Shown here: positions 8,463 to 16,763 of the stretch, one piece after another | Layout of the letters: every line of letters begins with the position of its first letter | Numbering within the stretch: position 1 is the stretch's first letter | NCBI GenBank assembly: GCA_937888365.1 | Contig: CALBFA010000029.1 | Location: 1-54,553, forward strand | From: an uncultured Fidelibacterota bacterium | Lineage (GTDB): Bacteria; Fidelibacterota; UBA8477; JABMPR01 | DNA length: 54,553 nucleotides | Direction of reading: 5' to 3' | Position numbers and translations under genes: made by a program | Notes under the pieces: model-generated | Databases searched by the model: none | Told to the model about the DNA's origin: nothing | Seen by the model: the letters and a program-made list of their open reading frames with translations, nothing else

Positions 8463-9479
8463 TTAAAATTGTTCTAAAAATCGATGGTCATTTTCGTAAA
8501 ATAATCGAAGATCGTTTATGCCATATTTCAGCATTGTCATACGCTCTATACCCATTCCAAAAGCATATCCGGTGTATTTTTCGGCATCATAATCAACGGA
8601 TTGAAATACTTTTGGATCGACCATTCCACAACCCAACGTTTCAAGCCATCCTGTATATTTACAGACTCGACAACCTTTTCCACCACAAAGATTACATGAG
8701 ACATCAACTTCGCTACTAGGCTCCGTAAAAGGGAAATAACTAGGTCTGAATCTTACTTTCACGTCAGAGCCATAGTACTCTCTAAAGAATAAATCTAAAG
8801 TGGCTTTCAATTCAGAAAATGTCACGTTTTCGTCGATGTAAAGTCCTTCAACTTGATGAAATAAACAATAACTTCGTGAATTGATAGACTCATTTCTATA
8901 TACTCTGCCAGGCATAATCGAGCGAATGGGTGGTTTCTCGGATTGCATGAGTCGAATCTGGGTCGGCGAAGTATGTGTGCGAAGCACATGTCCATTCTTC
9001 AAGAAAAAGGTGTCTTGCATATCTCTCGCCGGATGATCTTTTGCGATATTTAGCGCATCAAAATTATTCCATTCGGTCTCAACTTCGGGACCCTCAGTCA
9101 CATCAAAACCCAGACGGTGAAAAATGGAAACAATTTCATCCAGTGTTTGAGAAAGTGGATGAATACTGCCTTTAGGGATCGTTATTTCAGGAAGTGTTAA
9201 GTCTATTTTACTTTTTGAAGATTGAGAATTGTAGGAATGTTCGCTAAGTTCCGCTTCAATTTTGTCATGAATTTCTTGTTTGAGTTCATTGATAGCATGA
9301 CCAAATTGTTTTTTGTTGTCATCAGCGACAAGACGGATATTTTTAAATACATCATTAAGCCGCCCTTTACGACCCAACAATTTTACCTTAAGCGTCTCTA
9401 AATCAGAAAGCGCTGGTTTCTTTTTGAGTTCATCTAAGAAAGCAGCGCGAATGTTTTCAAGTTCTTGAAAAAGTGGCAT
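8463..9479 (-). CDS. pheS: Phenylalanine-tRNA ligase alpha subunit
   Basis: This is the catalytic alpha subunit, 338 residues, charging tRNA-Phe. It has an N-terminal coiled coil (about 1-90) and the class II core with motif 2 (GRVYRNESINSRSYCLFHQVEG) and motif 3 (GYAFGMGIERMTMLKYG). The FTEPSSEVD segment is followed by a Cys-rich insert, CNLCGGKGCRVCKYTGW, found in many bacterial PheS proteins and able to hold zinc. It lies 17 bases after rplT and 24 before pheT. Confidence 0.98.
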   Translation of the reverse strand: MPLFQELENIRAAFLDELKKKPALSDLETLKVKLLGRKGRLNDVFKNIRLVADDNKKQFGHAINELKQEIHDKIEAELSEHSYNSQSSKSKIDLTLPEITIPKGSIHPLSQTLDEIVSIFHRLGFDVTEGPEVETEWNNFDALNIAKDHPARDMQDTFFLKNGHVLRTHTSPTQIRLMQSEKPPIRSIMPGRVYRNESINSRSYCLFHQVEGLYIDENVTFSELKATLDLFFREYYGSDVKVRFRPSYFPFTEPSSEVDVSCNLCGGKGCRVCKYTGWLETLGCGMVDPKVFQSVDYDAEKYTGYAFGMGIERMTMLKYGINDLRLFYENDHRFLEQF

Positions 9480-9496
9480 AGTGCCGCCTATTCTAT

Positions 9497-9844
9497 CTAA
9501 GCTTTTACTTTATTTACAATCTCCGAGAATCCATTTGGATCGGTTACAGCGATTTCAGCAAGCATTTTACGGTTCAAGTGAATTTGTGCTTTCAATAAAG
9601 CATTCATCAATTTCGAATAGGTCGTTTCATTTAAACGAGCTGCTGCGTTAATGCGTGCAATCCAAAGTCTTCTGAATTGGCGTTTTTTTTGTCTTCTGTC
9701 TCGATATGCATAAGCCCATGCACGTTCGACCGTCTCTCTGGCAGTACGATATAAGCGCGATCTCGCACCATAATAGCCTTTAGCAGCCTTTAAATATTTT
9801 TTATGACGGCTTTTGCGCGTCACACTTGTTTTTGATCTAGGCAT
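9497..9844 (-). CDS. rplT: 50S ribosomal protein L20
   Basis: L20 is an early assembly protein of the large ribosomal subunit. The 115-residue basic protein begins [19 protein letters not shown] and continues with the hallmark [19 protein letters not shown] and [14 protein letters not shown]. It follows rpmI by 16 bases in the conserved infC-rpmI-rplT order. In some bacteria L20 represses this operon by binding an RNA leader. No such leader precedes infC here, because infC overlaps thrS. Confidence 0.98.
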   Translation of the reverse strand: MPRSKTSVTRKSRHKKYLKAAKGYYGARSRLYRTARETVERAWAYAYRDRRQKKRQFRRLWIARINAAARLNETTYSKLMNALLKAQIHLNRKMLAEIAVTDPNGFSEIVNKVKA

Positions 9845-9860
9845 CTATCTTTCCTTTTCC

Positions 9861-10055
9861 TTAAGCAGAGATTGCTGTCATGACTTTTTTAGCATCACCT
9901 TTCGAGAGCAATCCTGATTTTCTTAAATTTCTTTTTCTTTTCGTACTCTTAGATGTAAGCATGTGAGATGTAAATGCTTTACTTCTTTTTACTTTACCTG
10001 TTCCCGTACGGGAAAAGCGTTTTTTTGCCGCACGATTTGATTTCATTTTAGGCAT
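9861..10055 (-). CDS. rpmI: 50S ribosomal protein L35
   Basis: L35 is a 64-residue, strongly basic ribosomal protein. It shows the family pattern [20 protein letters not shown], then [26 protein letters not shown]. It begins one base after the infC stop and has a strong Shine-Dalgarno, GGAGGAAAATAAA before ATG, which lies inside the infC stop region. This is the standard infC-rpmI-rplT arrangement. Confidence 0.98.
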   Translation of the reverse strand: MPKMKSNRAAKKRFSRTGTGKVKRSKAFTSHMLTSKSTKRKRNLRKSGLLSKGDAKKVMTAISA

Positions 10056-10056
10056 T

Positions 10057-10602
10057 TTATTTTCCTCCTAATTTCGATGTCACCACAGTTGTGAGAAATC
10101 GACCTTCCATAACAGGTTTTTTATCCACAGAACCTAGGTCTTCCAAATGAGTCATAATTCGGTCTATTAAAATGGGTCCTCTACTTATATAGGCCATTTC
10201 ACGTCCTCGAAACATTACCGTAATCTTGACTCGGTCACCCGCTTCTAAAAACTGTCTCGCTTTATTTACTTTTGTTAATAAGTCATGTTCTTCAATATTC
10301 GGTCTAAACCTGACTTCTCTATTATGTATTACTTTTTGTTTTTTCTTTGCGTCTTTAATCTTTTTCGTCTTTTCATATTTAAACTTATTATAGTTTAATA
10401 TTCGACAAACTGGAGGATCTGCTTGATCGGCGATCTCGACTAAATCGAGTTCATGACCTTCGGCTACCGCAATAGCTTCAGATGTTGGTAGAATTCCCAA
10501 CTGGTCACCCTCTGGGCCAATGAGTCGAACCAAACTCGCAGTAATTTCACCATTAATTCTTAATTCATCTTCTTTAGATGGCAGAATCTTACCTTTTTTA
10601 AT
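10057..10602 (-). CDS. infC: Translation initiation factor IF-3, AUU start codon
   Basis: IF-3 binds the 30S subunit and checks the start codon and initiator tRNA. Reading only from a TTG at 10533 gives 158 residues and loses the N-terminus. The frame stays open upstream through [10 protein letters not shown], the invariant IF-3 start region, to ATT at 10602. From there the protein is 181 residues, close to E. coli IF-3 (180). AAGGAG lies seven bases upstream of this ATT, and no ATG or GTG is available in frame. The ATT overlaps the thrS stop (TATTAA). AUU starts are known for infC, where IF-3 discriminates against them to limit its own synthesis. Domains: N-terminal 1-80, linker [14 protein letters not shown], and a C-terminal domain with RGREMAY. 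Confidence 0.95.
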   Translation of the reverse strand: MKKGKILPSKEDELRINGEITASLVRLIGPEGDQLGILPTSEAIAVAEGHELDLVEIADQADPPVCRILNYNKFKYEKTKKIKDAKKKQKVIHNREVRFRPNIEEHDLLTKVNKARQFLEAGDRVKITVMFRGREMAYISRGPILIDRIMTHLEDLGSVDKKPVMEGRFLTTVVTSKLGGK

Positions 10603-12526
10603 AGACCTTCTCCTTGATTTCTTCTGTTATCTTTGCAATAACCTGTTCACTATTAAATGAGCCCATATCGCCTTTGCCTTGACGCCGAAGTGCAAGAACA
10701 TTCCCGTCAACTTCTTGGTCACCTATAATTGCCATATATGGGATTTTGCTCATTTCTGCTTGACGAATCTTCTGTCCAATTTTTTCATTCTTTTCGTTAA
10801 TTGAAACACGAAGCCCCGCCCTTTTAAATTCTTCTAATAAGGAATAACTGTATTCTAGATGCCTATCAGCGATAGGTATGAGTTGAATATGATGCGGTGA
10901 TAACCAAAGCGGCATTTTCGCTGCAAAGTGTTCAATCAAAATACCCATAAATCGTTCTAAACTACCCAAAACAGCACGATGTATCATAACTGGATGATAA
11001 TATTTACCATCTTCGGCGGTATAATTCAGATTAAATCTTTCAGGCATGGAAAAATCAAGTTGTATCGTTCCACACTGCCACGTTCTATTCAATGAATCAT
11101 TGATATGAAAATCAATCTTAGGTCCGTAAAATGCGCCGTCTCCAGGATTCAATTTATAGTGGATTTCTTTATCCGTTAAAACAGTTTCTAATGCTTTCTC
11201 AGCCTTATTCCACATCTCATCAGAGCCGATTGATTTTTCGGGTCGAGTACTTAGTTCAACCTGTAAATTCTCAAAACCAAATGCCTTATATACTTCATAG
11301 ATTTGATCAATGACACTCTTGACTTCATCGAGGATTTGATCTTCAGTGCAAAAAACATGTGCATCATCTTGGACAAATGTCCGAACACGAAATAACCCAT
11401 GTGTTACACCACTTTTTTCATGGCGATGAACCCGACCAAATTCACTCATACGAATCGGTAAATCTCTATAAGAGCGTGGATCGTTCGCAAATATGATCGT
11501 GTGGCCTGGGCAATTCATAGGTTTTACGGCAAAATCTCGGTCATCGACTTTTGTAAAATACATATTGTCACGATAATTCTCGTAATGACCTGATTGACGC
11601 CATAAATCTTCACTCAATATGAGAGGCGTATTGACTTCTTCATAACCATATTTTCGATTGCTTTCGCGTACATAATCTAATATGGCATTATATATTGATG
11701 TCCCTTTTTCATGAAAAAAGACATTGGCTGGGGCAGCGTTATGAAAACTAAACCAACCTAATTCTTTACCTAAAAGTCGATGATCGCGACGCTTTGCTTC
11801 TTCTATTAAATGAAGATATTTTTTGAGCTCTTTTTTATTTGAAAACGAGGTTCCATATATGCGAGATAACATTTTATTTTTTTCATCACCTCTCCAATAC
11901 GCTCCGGCAACACTCAATAGTTTATATACACCCATTCGACCTGTTGATTTTAAATGAGGACCACGGCATAAATCAATGAAATCACCTTGAGAATAGGCCG
12001 TAATAACTTCATTCTCTGGTAGAGAATTAATAATATCAACTTTATAAGATTCATCCATCGCAGCAAATTTTTCAATGGCATCAGCTTTGGATAATTCGAC
12101 TCTCGTAACAGGTAAATCCTCTTTAACAATTTTTGCCATTTCAGCTTCGATTTGGACAAGTTGTTCGGGAGAAAATGGTTTTTCAGTATCGAAATCGTAA
12201 TAGAATCCATTATCAATTGATGGACCAATTGTTACTTTTGTATTCGGGAATAATCGTTTTACAGCTTGTGCCATAAGGTGAGACGTAGAATGCAGCAGGA
12301 CATCATGTCCTTCGGGAGAATCGCCCTTATAGAAACTAATTTTAGCGTCATCTTGAATACTGTAAGATAAATCAACAAGGATATCATTAACCTTGGCGAC
12401 AACGACCTGTTTTTCAAATTGAACGGAAATAGACTGAGCAATCTCAGACGCCGTAATCCCACCAGGCATTATTTCAACTCTGCCATCTGGGAACGCAATA
12501 TTTATATGTCTATTCATCATTTTCAT
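10598..12526 (-). CDS. thrS: Threonine-tRNA ligase
   Basis: ThrRS charges tRNA-Thr and edits Ser-tRNA-Thr. The 642-residue enzyme has a TGS domain (about 5-65), an editing domain with HSTSH and DLCRGPH carrying the expected His and Cys residues, and a class II core. The core shows the zinc ligand Cys in KPMNCPGH, motif 2 (GRVHRHEKSGVTHGLFRVR), and the zinc His near MIHRAVLGS. An anticodon-binding domain ends the protein. Three in-frame ATGs lie in the first four codons; the first is four bases after the end of tRNA-Val. None has a Shine-Dalgarno. The stop overlaps the infC start. Confidence 0.97.
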   Translation of the reverse strand: MKMMNRHINIAFPDGRVEIMPGGITASEIAQSISVQFEKQVVVAKVNDILVDLSYSIQDDAKISFYKGDSPEGHDVLLHSTSHLMAQAVKRLFPNTKVTIGPSIDNGFYYDFDTEKPFSPEQLVQIEAEMAKIVKEDLPVTRVELSKADAIEKFAAMDESYKVDIINSLPENEVITAYSQGDFIDLCRGPHLKSTGRMGVYKLLSVAGAYWRGDEKNKMLSRIYGTSFSNKKELKKYLHLIEEAKRRDHRLLGKELGWFSFHNAAPANVFFHEKGTSIYNAILDYVRESNRKYGYEEVNTPLILSEDLWRQSGHYENYRDNMYFTKVDDRDFAVKPMNCPGHTIIFANDPRSYRDLPIRMSEFGRVHRHEKSGVTHGLFRVRTFVQDDAHVFCTEDQILDEVKSVIDQIYEVYKAFGFENLQVELSTRPEKSIGSDEMWNKAEKALETVLTDKEIHYKLNPGDGAFYGPKIDFHINDSLNRTWQCGTIQLDFSMPERFNLNYTAEDGKYYHPVMIHRAVLGSLERFMGILIEHFAAKMPLWLSPHHIQLIPIADRHLEYSYSLLEEFKRAGLRVSINEKNEKIGQKIRQAEMSKIPYMAIIGDQEVDGNVLALRRQGKGDMGSFNSEQVIAKITEEIKEKVY

Positions 12527-12530
12527 TCTG

Positions 12531-12604
12531 TGGGCGATACCGGATTTGAACCAGCGACTTCTTGCATGTCAAGCAAGCACTCTAACCAACTGAGCTAATC
12601 ACCC
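12531..12604 (-). tRNA. tRNA-Val (anticodon GAC)
   Basis: The reverse strand folds into a cloverleaf. The acceptor arm GGGTGAT pairs with ATCGCCC, with one U-G pair. The D arm is GCTC/GAGT, and the anticodon stem CTTGC/GCAAG holds the loop TTGACAT, giving anticodon GAC (valine, GUU/GUC). The T arm is GCTGG-TTCAAAT-CCGGT. The discriminator is A and the 3' CCA is not encoded. The thrS ATG begins four bases after the 3' end. Confidence 0.95.
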
Positions 12605-12614
12605 CTTTGTTTCT

Positions 12615-12644
12615 ATGTTAAAAACTCAAGATTACGGCACTCAA
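12615..12644 (-). promoter_or_regulatory. Candidate promoter of the tRNA-Val/thrS operon
   Basis: On the minus strand TTGAGT (12639-12644) and TAACAT (12615-12620) are 18 bases apart. That would start transcription a few bases before the tRNA-Val 5' end. Both hexamers match the sigma-70 consensus at four of six positions. A second CTTGAGT lies between them, so it could also be an operator-like direct repeat. Confidence 0.35.
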
Positions 12645-12713
12645 GTTTATTAAAAAAAGTTATTTAAGCTAACTCACATATATTTTTTACGAGATAGCTA
12701 TCAAAAAGCGCGC

Positions 12714-12757
12714 AAAAATAGTAGAGAGACTACCCTTCCGCAAGTAAATAAAAGGGT
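12714..12757 (-). terminator. Weak hairpin after the flippase-like gene
   Basis: Downstream of the gene ending at 12766, the inverted repeat AAGGGT (12752-12757) and ACCCTT (12732-12737) has a 14-base loop. It is followed on the minus strand by a small GTAG/CTAC hairpin and a run of five T (A on the plus strand at 12714-12718). The stems are short, so this is at best a weak terminator separating the ftsK-side genes from the tRNA-Val/thrS operon. Confidence 0.3.
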
Positions 12758-12765
12758 TAAAATGC

Positions 12766-13782
12766 TTATGTTTTATCGCTTTGCTCTTGGACAATTGTGC
12801 TCAATTTAACACCTGTTAACATGAGGAATATTGCACCTGGAATTGTCATTACGAGATAGTTTAGTAAATGCATCACAACTGAAAAAACTTGTGCGTTCGC
12901 TTTATCTAGGGAAAACAGTCCTAAAGCAATGATAACAGCGCCATGATACGTACCAACGGCTCCTGGTGCTGCAGGGACTGAAAGTGAAAGCGTTGTAAAG
13001 ATTAATAATGTCGCTGCAATCTTAAAAAATTCAAATGACGAGTATGAGAAATCAAATGCTTGTAGTGTTAACATCGTTATAACAAGATAAAGAATCCACA
13101 AAAAAAGCGTCATCCCAAAGACGATCCATGGAGAAGGCATATTCCAAATAGTTTCTAAACCCCTGTATATTGTCATCGTATGTTTTGCGATTCCTTTTTT
13201 ACCTTCTCCTCGTTTCTTTTCAACCCAATTTGTTAATCTGGTCTTCACTCGCTCGCTATTCTTAGACATCAAAACAATAAATATTGTGGATAAAAGCACA
13301 ACAACGAGTCCTATAATAGAAACAAGGCGAGCTGACGGAAAACCAGGGTAAAATGCCGTATAAATTCCAGCCAATATTAAGAATGAAATAACATCTATAC
13401 CACGCTCCACAACAATAGAGATTCCCGTGCCACTTATGGGGATGCCTGTAAACTTTGTTGCAATGACGGCTCTAACGACCTCTCCCATCCTGAGGGGTAA
13501 TACATTGTTACCAAAATAACCAATATAAAGTGCTTGGAATAATGGATAAGGTTTGCAATCCTTTTGTGGCGAGAGTAATATTTTCCAACGTAATGTTCGA
13601 ACCCAAATGCTAAAAATTAATAATAGGCCCGCAATCACGATATAATAAATATTTATTTGACTCAATGAGTGTATGAACTGTGACCATTCAAGTCCTCGGA
13701 AAGCAAAGTACAGAAATATTATACTCACTAAGAAAGAGACAAATAATTTTATGGGATGTTGTTTGATGAGTCCCAAACTCAT
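12766..13782 (-). CDS. Flippase-like integral membrane protein (LPG synthase TM region/UPF0104 family)
   Basis: This 338-residue membrane protein has about eight hydrophobic helices. It carries the pattern of the lysylphosphatidylglycerol-synthase transmembrane domain family, often annotated as flippase-like. The seen motifs are VRTLRWKILL near residue 62, NNVLPLRMGEVVRA near 93-106, ISIVVERGIDVISF near 120, and PAAPGAVGTYHGA near 270. The soluble acyl or aminoacyl transferase domain of true MprF is absent. Family members are linked to lipid or lipid-carrier handling, but the substrate cannot be told. It follows a LolA-like gene by four bases, so an envelope role is likely. Confidence 0.8.
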   Translation of the reverse strand: MSLGLIKQHPIKLFVSFLVSIIFLYFAFRGLEWSQFIHSLSQINIYYIVIAGLLLIFSIWVRTLRWKILLSPQKDCKPYPLFQALYIGYFGNNVLPLRMGEVVRAVIATKFTGIPISGTGISIVVERGIDVISFLILAGIYTAFYPGFPSARLVSIIGLVVVLLSTIFIVLMSKNSERVKTRLTNWVEKKRGEGKKGIAKHTMTIYRGLETIWNMPSPWIVFGMTLFLWILYLVITMLTLQAFDFSYSSFEFFKIAATLLIFTTLSLSVPAAPGAVGTYHGAVIIALGLFSLDKANAQVFSVVMHLLNYLVMTIPGAIFLMLTGVKLSTIVQEQSDKT

Positions 13783-13786
13783 TTAA

Positions 13787-14386
13787 CTAATTTTCCAAAT
13801 AAGTGTAATTAAGAACATTATTTTTTACCTTGTCTAAATCAAAACCTCTATAATGATCCCTGTAGGAAAACGATAAAGAAAATTGATTATTTTCATAATC
13901 TACCAATTCTATGAATAAAGGTAAATCAATAGTGTTTAGCTTAATTTTTAGTGATGTCCAATCTGAGAATTCGTCAACAAACTGATAGGTGATTTCTTTC
14001 CCATCATTTAGTTTATTTGTTTTGACCCATTTCGCATTGTCTATGTCATCTTGAGAAATAAAAATGCTCAAAATATTATCAATGTTTTGATTTTCACGAA
14101 TAATTCTTTGTTGAGAATGATAAACCGTCCACATCATCCCCTTTTCCCAATAAATCTCAATTGATTCTTGGGGAATGGATAGATGATAAATCCCTGAAAC
14201 TGAAATATCTAACGAGACAAATGACTCTTCTGTAATATTTTCAATCGTCCAATAATTGATTTGGTTAATGTCCAAACTCAAATGGTTTTGTCTCTCCAAA
14301 TTATCGAGAATTGACGAAAGCTGGATTTCCTGAGAAAACGCAAAGTTCGTTATAAATATGAGAAACAGGTATTTCGATTTAGTCAT
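13787..14386 (-). CDS. LolA-like periplasmic protein
   Basis: The 199-residue protein starts MTKSKYLFLIFITNFAFS, a clear signal peptide with probable cleavage before Gln19. I chose this ATG because the longer frame reads back into ftsK and would place the signal peptide internally. The rest is a beta-rich lipoprotein-carrier-like domain (LolA fold): a lead helix, then alternating strands such as GIYHLSIPQESIEIYWEKG and ELVDYENNQFSLSFSY. It could be LolA itself, which shuttles lipoproteins across the periplasm. Identity is low and no lolB or lolCDE lies nearby. It overlaps the ftsK stop by eight bases. Confidence 0.65.
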   Translation of the reverse strand: MTKSKYLFLIFITNFAFSQEIQLSSILDNLERQNHLSLDINQINYWTIENITEESFVSLDISVSGIYHLSIPQESIEIYWEKGMMWTVYHSQQRIIRENQNIDNILSIFISQDDIDNAKWVKTNKLNDGKEITYQFVDEFSDWTSLKIKLNTIDLPLFIELVDYENNQFSLSFSYRDHYRGFDLDKVKNNVLNYTYLEN

Positions 14387-16763
14387 CAAAAATGTCATCT
14401 TCAAACGAAGGATTGTCGAGGAAATCAGGTCCCACAAGTACGTCTCTCGCCTTACTTCCATTGCTGGGGCCAACAATTCCCGCAAACTCTAGTTCATCCA
14501 TTAATCGACCTGCCCGTGCATAGCCAACTCGTAGTTTTCGTTGGAGCATAGAAACACTTCCTTGTCCACCTAATACAACAACACGTATAGCGTCATCAAA
14601 CATTGGATCTCTTGCTCCATCACCTGACAACAAACCTGAGCTATCTTCACTCACTTCAACAGGACCCGTTAATTTTATTTCCTCAGCACGAGGTTGATCT
14701 TCTATATGTTCCAGTACCTTTTCTATTTCTTCCAATGATACAAAAGCGTTGTGCAATCGTACAGGCACTGGTTCACCGGGACCGAGATAAAGCATGTCAC
14801 CTCTTCCCAGCAATTTTTCCGCGCCATTCATATCCAAAATGGTTCGTGAATCATTCTTTTGCGCGACTTTAAATGCAATTCGAGTGGGAAAATTCGCTTT
14901 AATAACCCCTGTAATAACATTAACAGATGGGCGTTGCGTTGCTACAATGAGATGAATTCCCACAGCGCGGGCAAGTTGCGCCAAACGCGCAATAGGTTCT
15001 TCGATTTCTTTAGAAGCTGTTAACATTAAATCTGCTAATTCGTCAATAATAACAATAATATAGGGCAATGGTTCATAGTCACTATCTATAGCGCGATCAT
15101 TATATTGCTCAATATTTCGAACCGTCACCTTCGTTAAGACATCATAGCGTCTTTCCATTTCGATTACAGCCGCTCTCAGCGCATGGATGGCATTTTTGGG
15201 TTGCGTTATAATATACTCATCGAGATTATCAGTTGTAATGAGGTGATATCCTTGGAGTTTTTTGTAAATAGAAAGCTCCAATTTTTTTGGATCAATCATG
15301 ATGAACTTAACCTGGTCAGGTCGCGCCCGATACAATAACGACGTAATAATACCATTAATACAAACAGATTTCCCGGAACCCGTTGCACCCGCAATCAATA
15401 AATGCGGCATGTTCGCTAAATCAGCTGTATAAATCTCGCCGCTTGTCGTCTTACCAATTGCAATATTGAGCAGGGATTTACTTTCTGTAAATTTTTCCGA
15501 ATTAATAGCACTTTTGATGGCCACAATTTCGGGTTTTTCATTGGGAAGTTCGATGCCTACAGAATTTTTTCCTGGAATTGGTGCTAATATGCGAACACTC
15601 TGAGCTTTCATGACGCGAGCAATATCATCCGATAATCCTGCAATACGCGAGACACGAACTCCTACCCCAGGTTTAACCTCATATCTTGTGATAACGGGCC
15701 CGGGTGCAATATGGGATACACGACCCTCTACGCCAAACTCAGCTAATGTTGTGACTAATAATTGCGCGCGCTCACGATATTTCGCTTTCAGTTCTTCCTC
15801 ATCAATTTCACTGGTTATAATATTGGGAGGGTCATCTAAGAACTCAACTGATGGCAATTTATACTCCAGCCATCTCGCTCTTGGTTTCGCTTTATCGTAG
15901 TTAATTTCATCTTCTATAATTTTTTCTTCAATTTCAATTTCGTCTAATTGCTCGACGTCCTCTGTCTCTGGCGTTTCTTCACTCGATATTTCAGGCTTTA
16001 CAACTTCAGGTATTTTAACGGGAACTTCTTCAATAGGTGGTTGAGGAACTGGTTTTTCATCTTTTGTTTCTTCTGGCGTTTTATTTTTCAAATCAATCGT
16101 AACCGCTTCTTCTGCTTTCGTCTCAACTTTTTTATTTTTAACGTGCGTTTTTTTATGCGATTTAAACTTATTTTTTAAGAAATTAACGATATTGAGAACC
16201 GATATTTTCAATTTGACGTAGTTTTCTATAAGACTGAATTTACGCCAAATTTGAGCAATAATGAGAAGTGCTGCTAATTCTATGATAATAGAGCCAATGA
16301 GCCCCAGAAAATCGATAATCATGGTATTAATAGAGACAACCGTAAAGCCTAGTAAGGCATATTCTTGCATGATATCCAATGATGAATATCGGATACCTGA
16401 TGAACTCAATAATAACAAAACCAGCAATACAAAAAGCGAGAATGAGCTTTGTCTCAACAGCCACTGAAGTTTTTTTCCCGTAAAAATAAACCAGCCCCAG
16501 ATCAAAAGCATTAAGGAAAAATAGTATGCGCCTAAACCCACAAATTGCTTGATTAAGTAATAGCTAAAAAACACACCCGTATAACCCATATAATTGCTGA
16601 TATGTTGTCCGCCCGAAAGAGTTGGTTCTTCACTGGGATTGTAGCTAATAAGACTTAAAAAGATGAATATGCCCAAAATGATGAGCAATACTCCGCGCAA
16701 TTCTTGATTCCTATTTACATTTGAATTTCTAATAACAATCTCAGTTTGTATTTGATGGGACAA
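14379..16763 (-). CDS. ftsK: DNA translocase FtsK/SpoIIIE
   Basis: FtsK pumps DNA through the closing septum and helps resolve chromosome dimers. The 794-residue protein has four to five N-terminal membrane helices (about 22-180), an acidic, proline-rich linker (about 200-300), an alpha/beta motor with Walker A GATGSGKSVCING near 458 and Walker B IIVIIDELADLM near 570, and a C-terminal gamma winged helix (LRVGYARAGRLMDELEFAGI). The frame begins at TTG 16763, overlapping gcvT by 23 bases. An alternative TTG at 16700 has AGGAA upstream and would remove 21 residues before the first helix. No ATG is available, so the start is uncertain. Confidence 0.96.
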   Translation of the reverse strand: MSHQIQTEIVIRNSNVNRNQELRGVLLIILGIFIFLSLISYNPSEEPTLSGGQHISNYMGYTGVFFSYYLIKQFVGLGAYYFSLMLLIWGWFIFTGKKLQWLLRQSSFSLFVLLVLLLLSSSGIRYSSLDIMQEYALLGFTVVSINTMIIDFLGLIGSIIIELAALLIIAQIWRKFSLIENYVKLKISVLNIVNFLKNKFKSHKKTHVKNKKVETKAEEAVTIDLKNKTPEETKDEKPVPQPPIEEVPVKIPEVVKPEISSEETPETEDVEQLDEIEIEEKIIEDEINYDKAKPRARWLEYKLPSVEFLDDPPNIITSEIDEEELKAKYRERAQLLVTTLAEFGVEGRVSHIAPGPVITRYEVKPGVGVRVSRIAGLSDDIARVMKAQSVRILAPIPGKNSVGIELPNEKPEIVAIKSAINSEKFTESKSLLNIAIGKTTSGEIYTADLANMPHLLIAGATGSGKSVCINGIITSLLYRARPDQVKFIMIDPKKLELSIYKKLQGYHLITTDNLDEYIITQPKNAIHALRAAVIEMERRYDVLTKVTVRNIEQYNDRAIDSDYEPLPYIIVIIDELADLMLTASKEIEEPIARLAQLARAVGIHLIVATQRPSVNVITGVIKANFPTRIAFKVAQKNDSRTILDMNGAEKLLGRGDMLYLGPGEPVPVRLHNAFVSLEEIEKVLEHIEDQPRAEEIKLTGPVEVSEDSSGLLSGDGARDPMFDDAIRVVVLGGQGSVSMLQRKLRVGYARAGRLMDELEFAGIVGPSNGSKARDVLVGPDFLDNPSFEDDIFDD

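Noticed and set aside
10534-10610. L20-type autoregulatory leader before infC
   Set aside because: infC overlaps the thrS stop by five bases, so there is no room for a leader RNA.
12527-12604. T-box or thrS operator upstream of thrS
   Set aside because: The sequence is a tRNA-Val with anticodon GAC; I see no specifier loop, no Thr anticodon mimic and no terminator/antiterminator pair.
15610-16467. Plus-strand frames opposite ftsK
   Set aside because: They mirror the linker and membrane-helix codons of ftsK and have low-complexity, implausible products.
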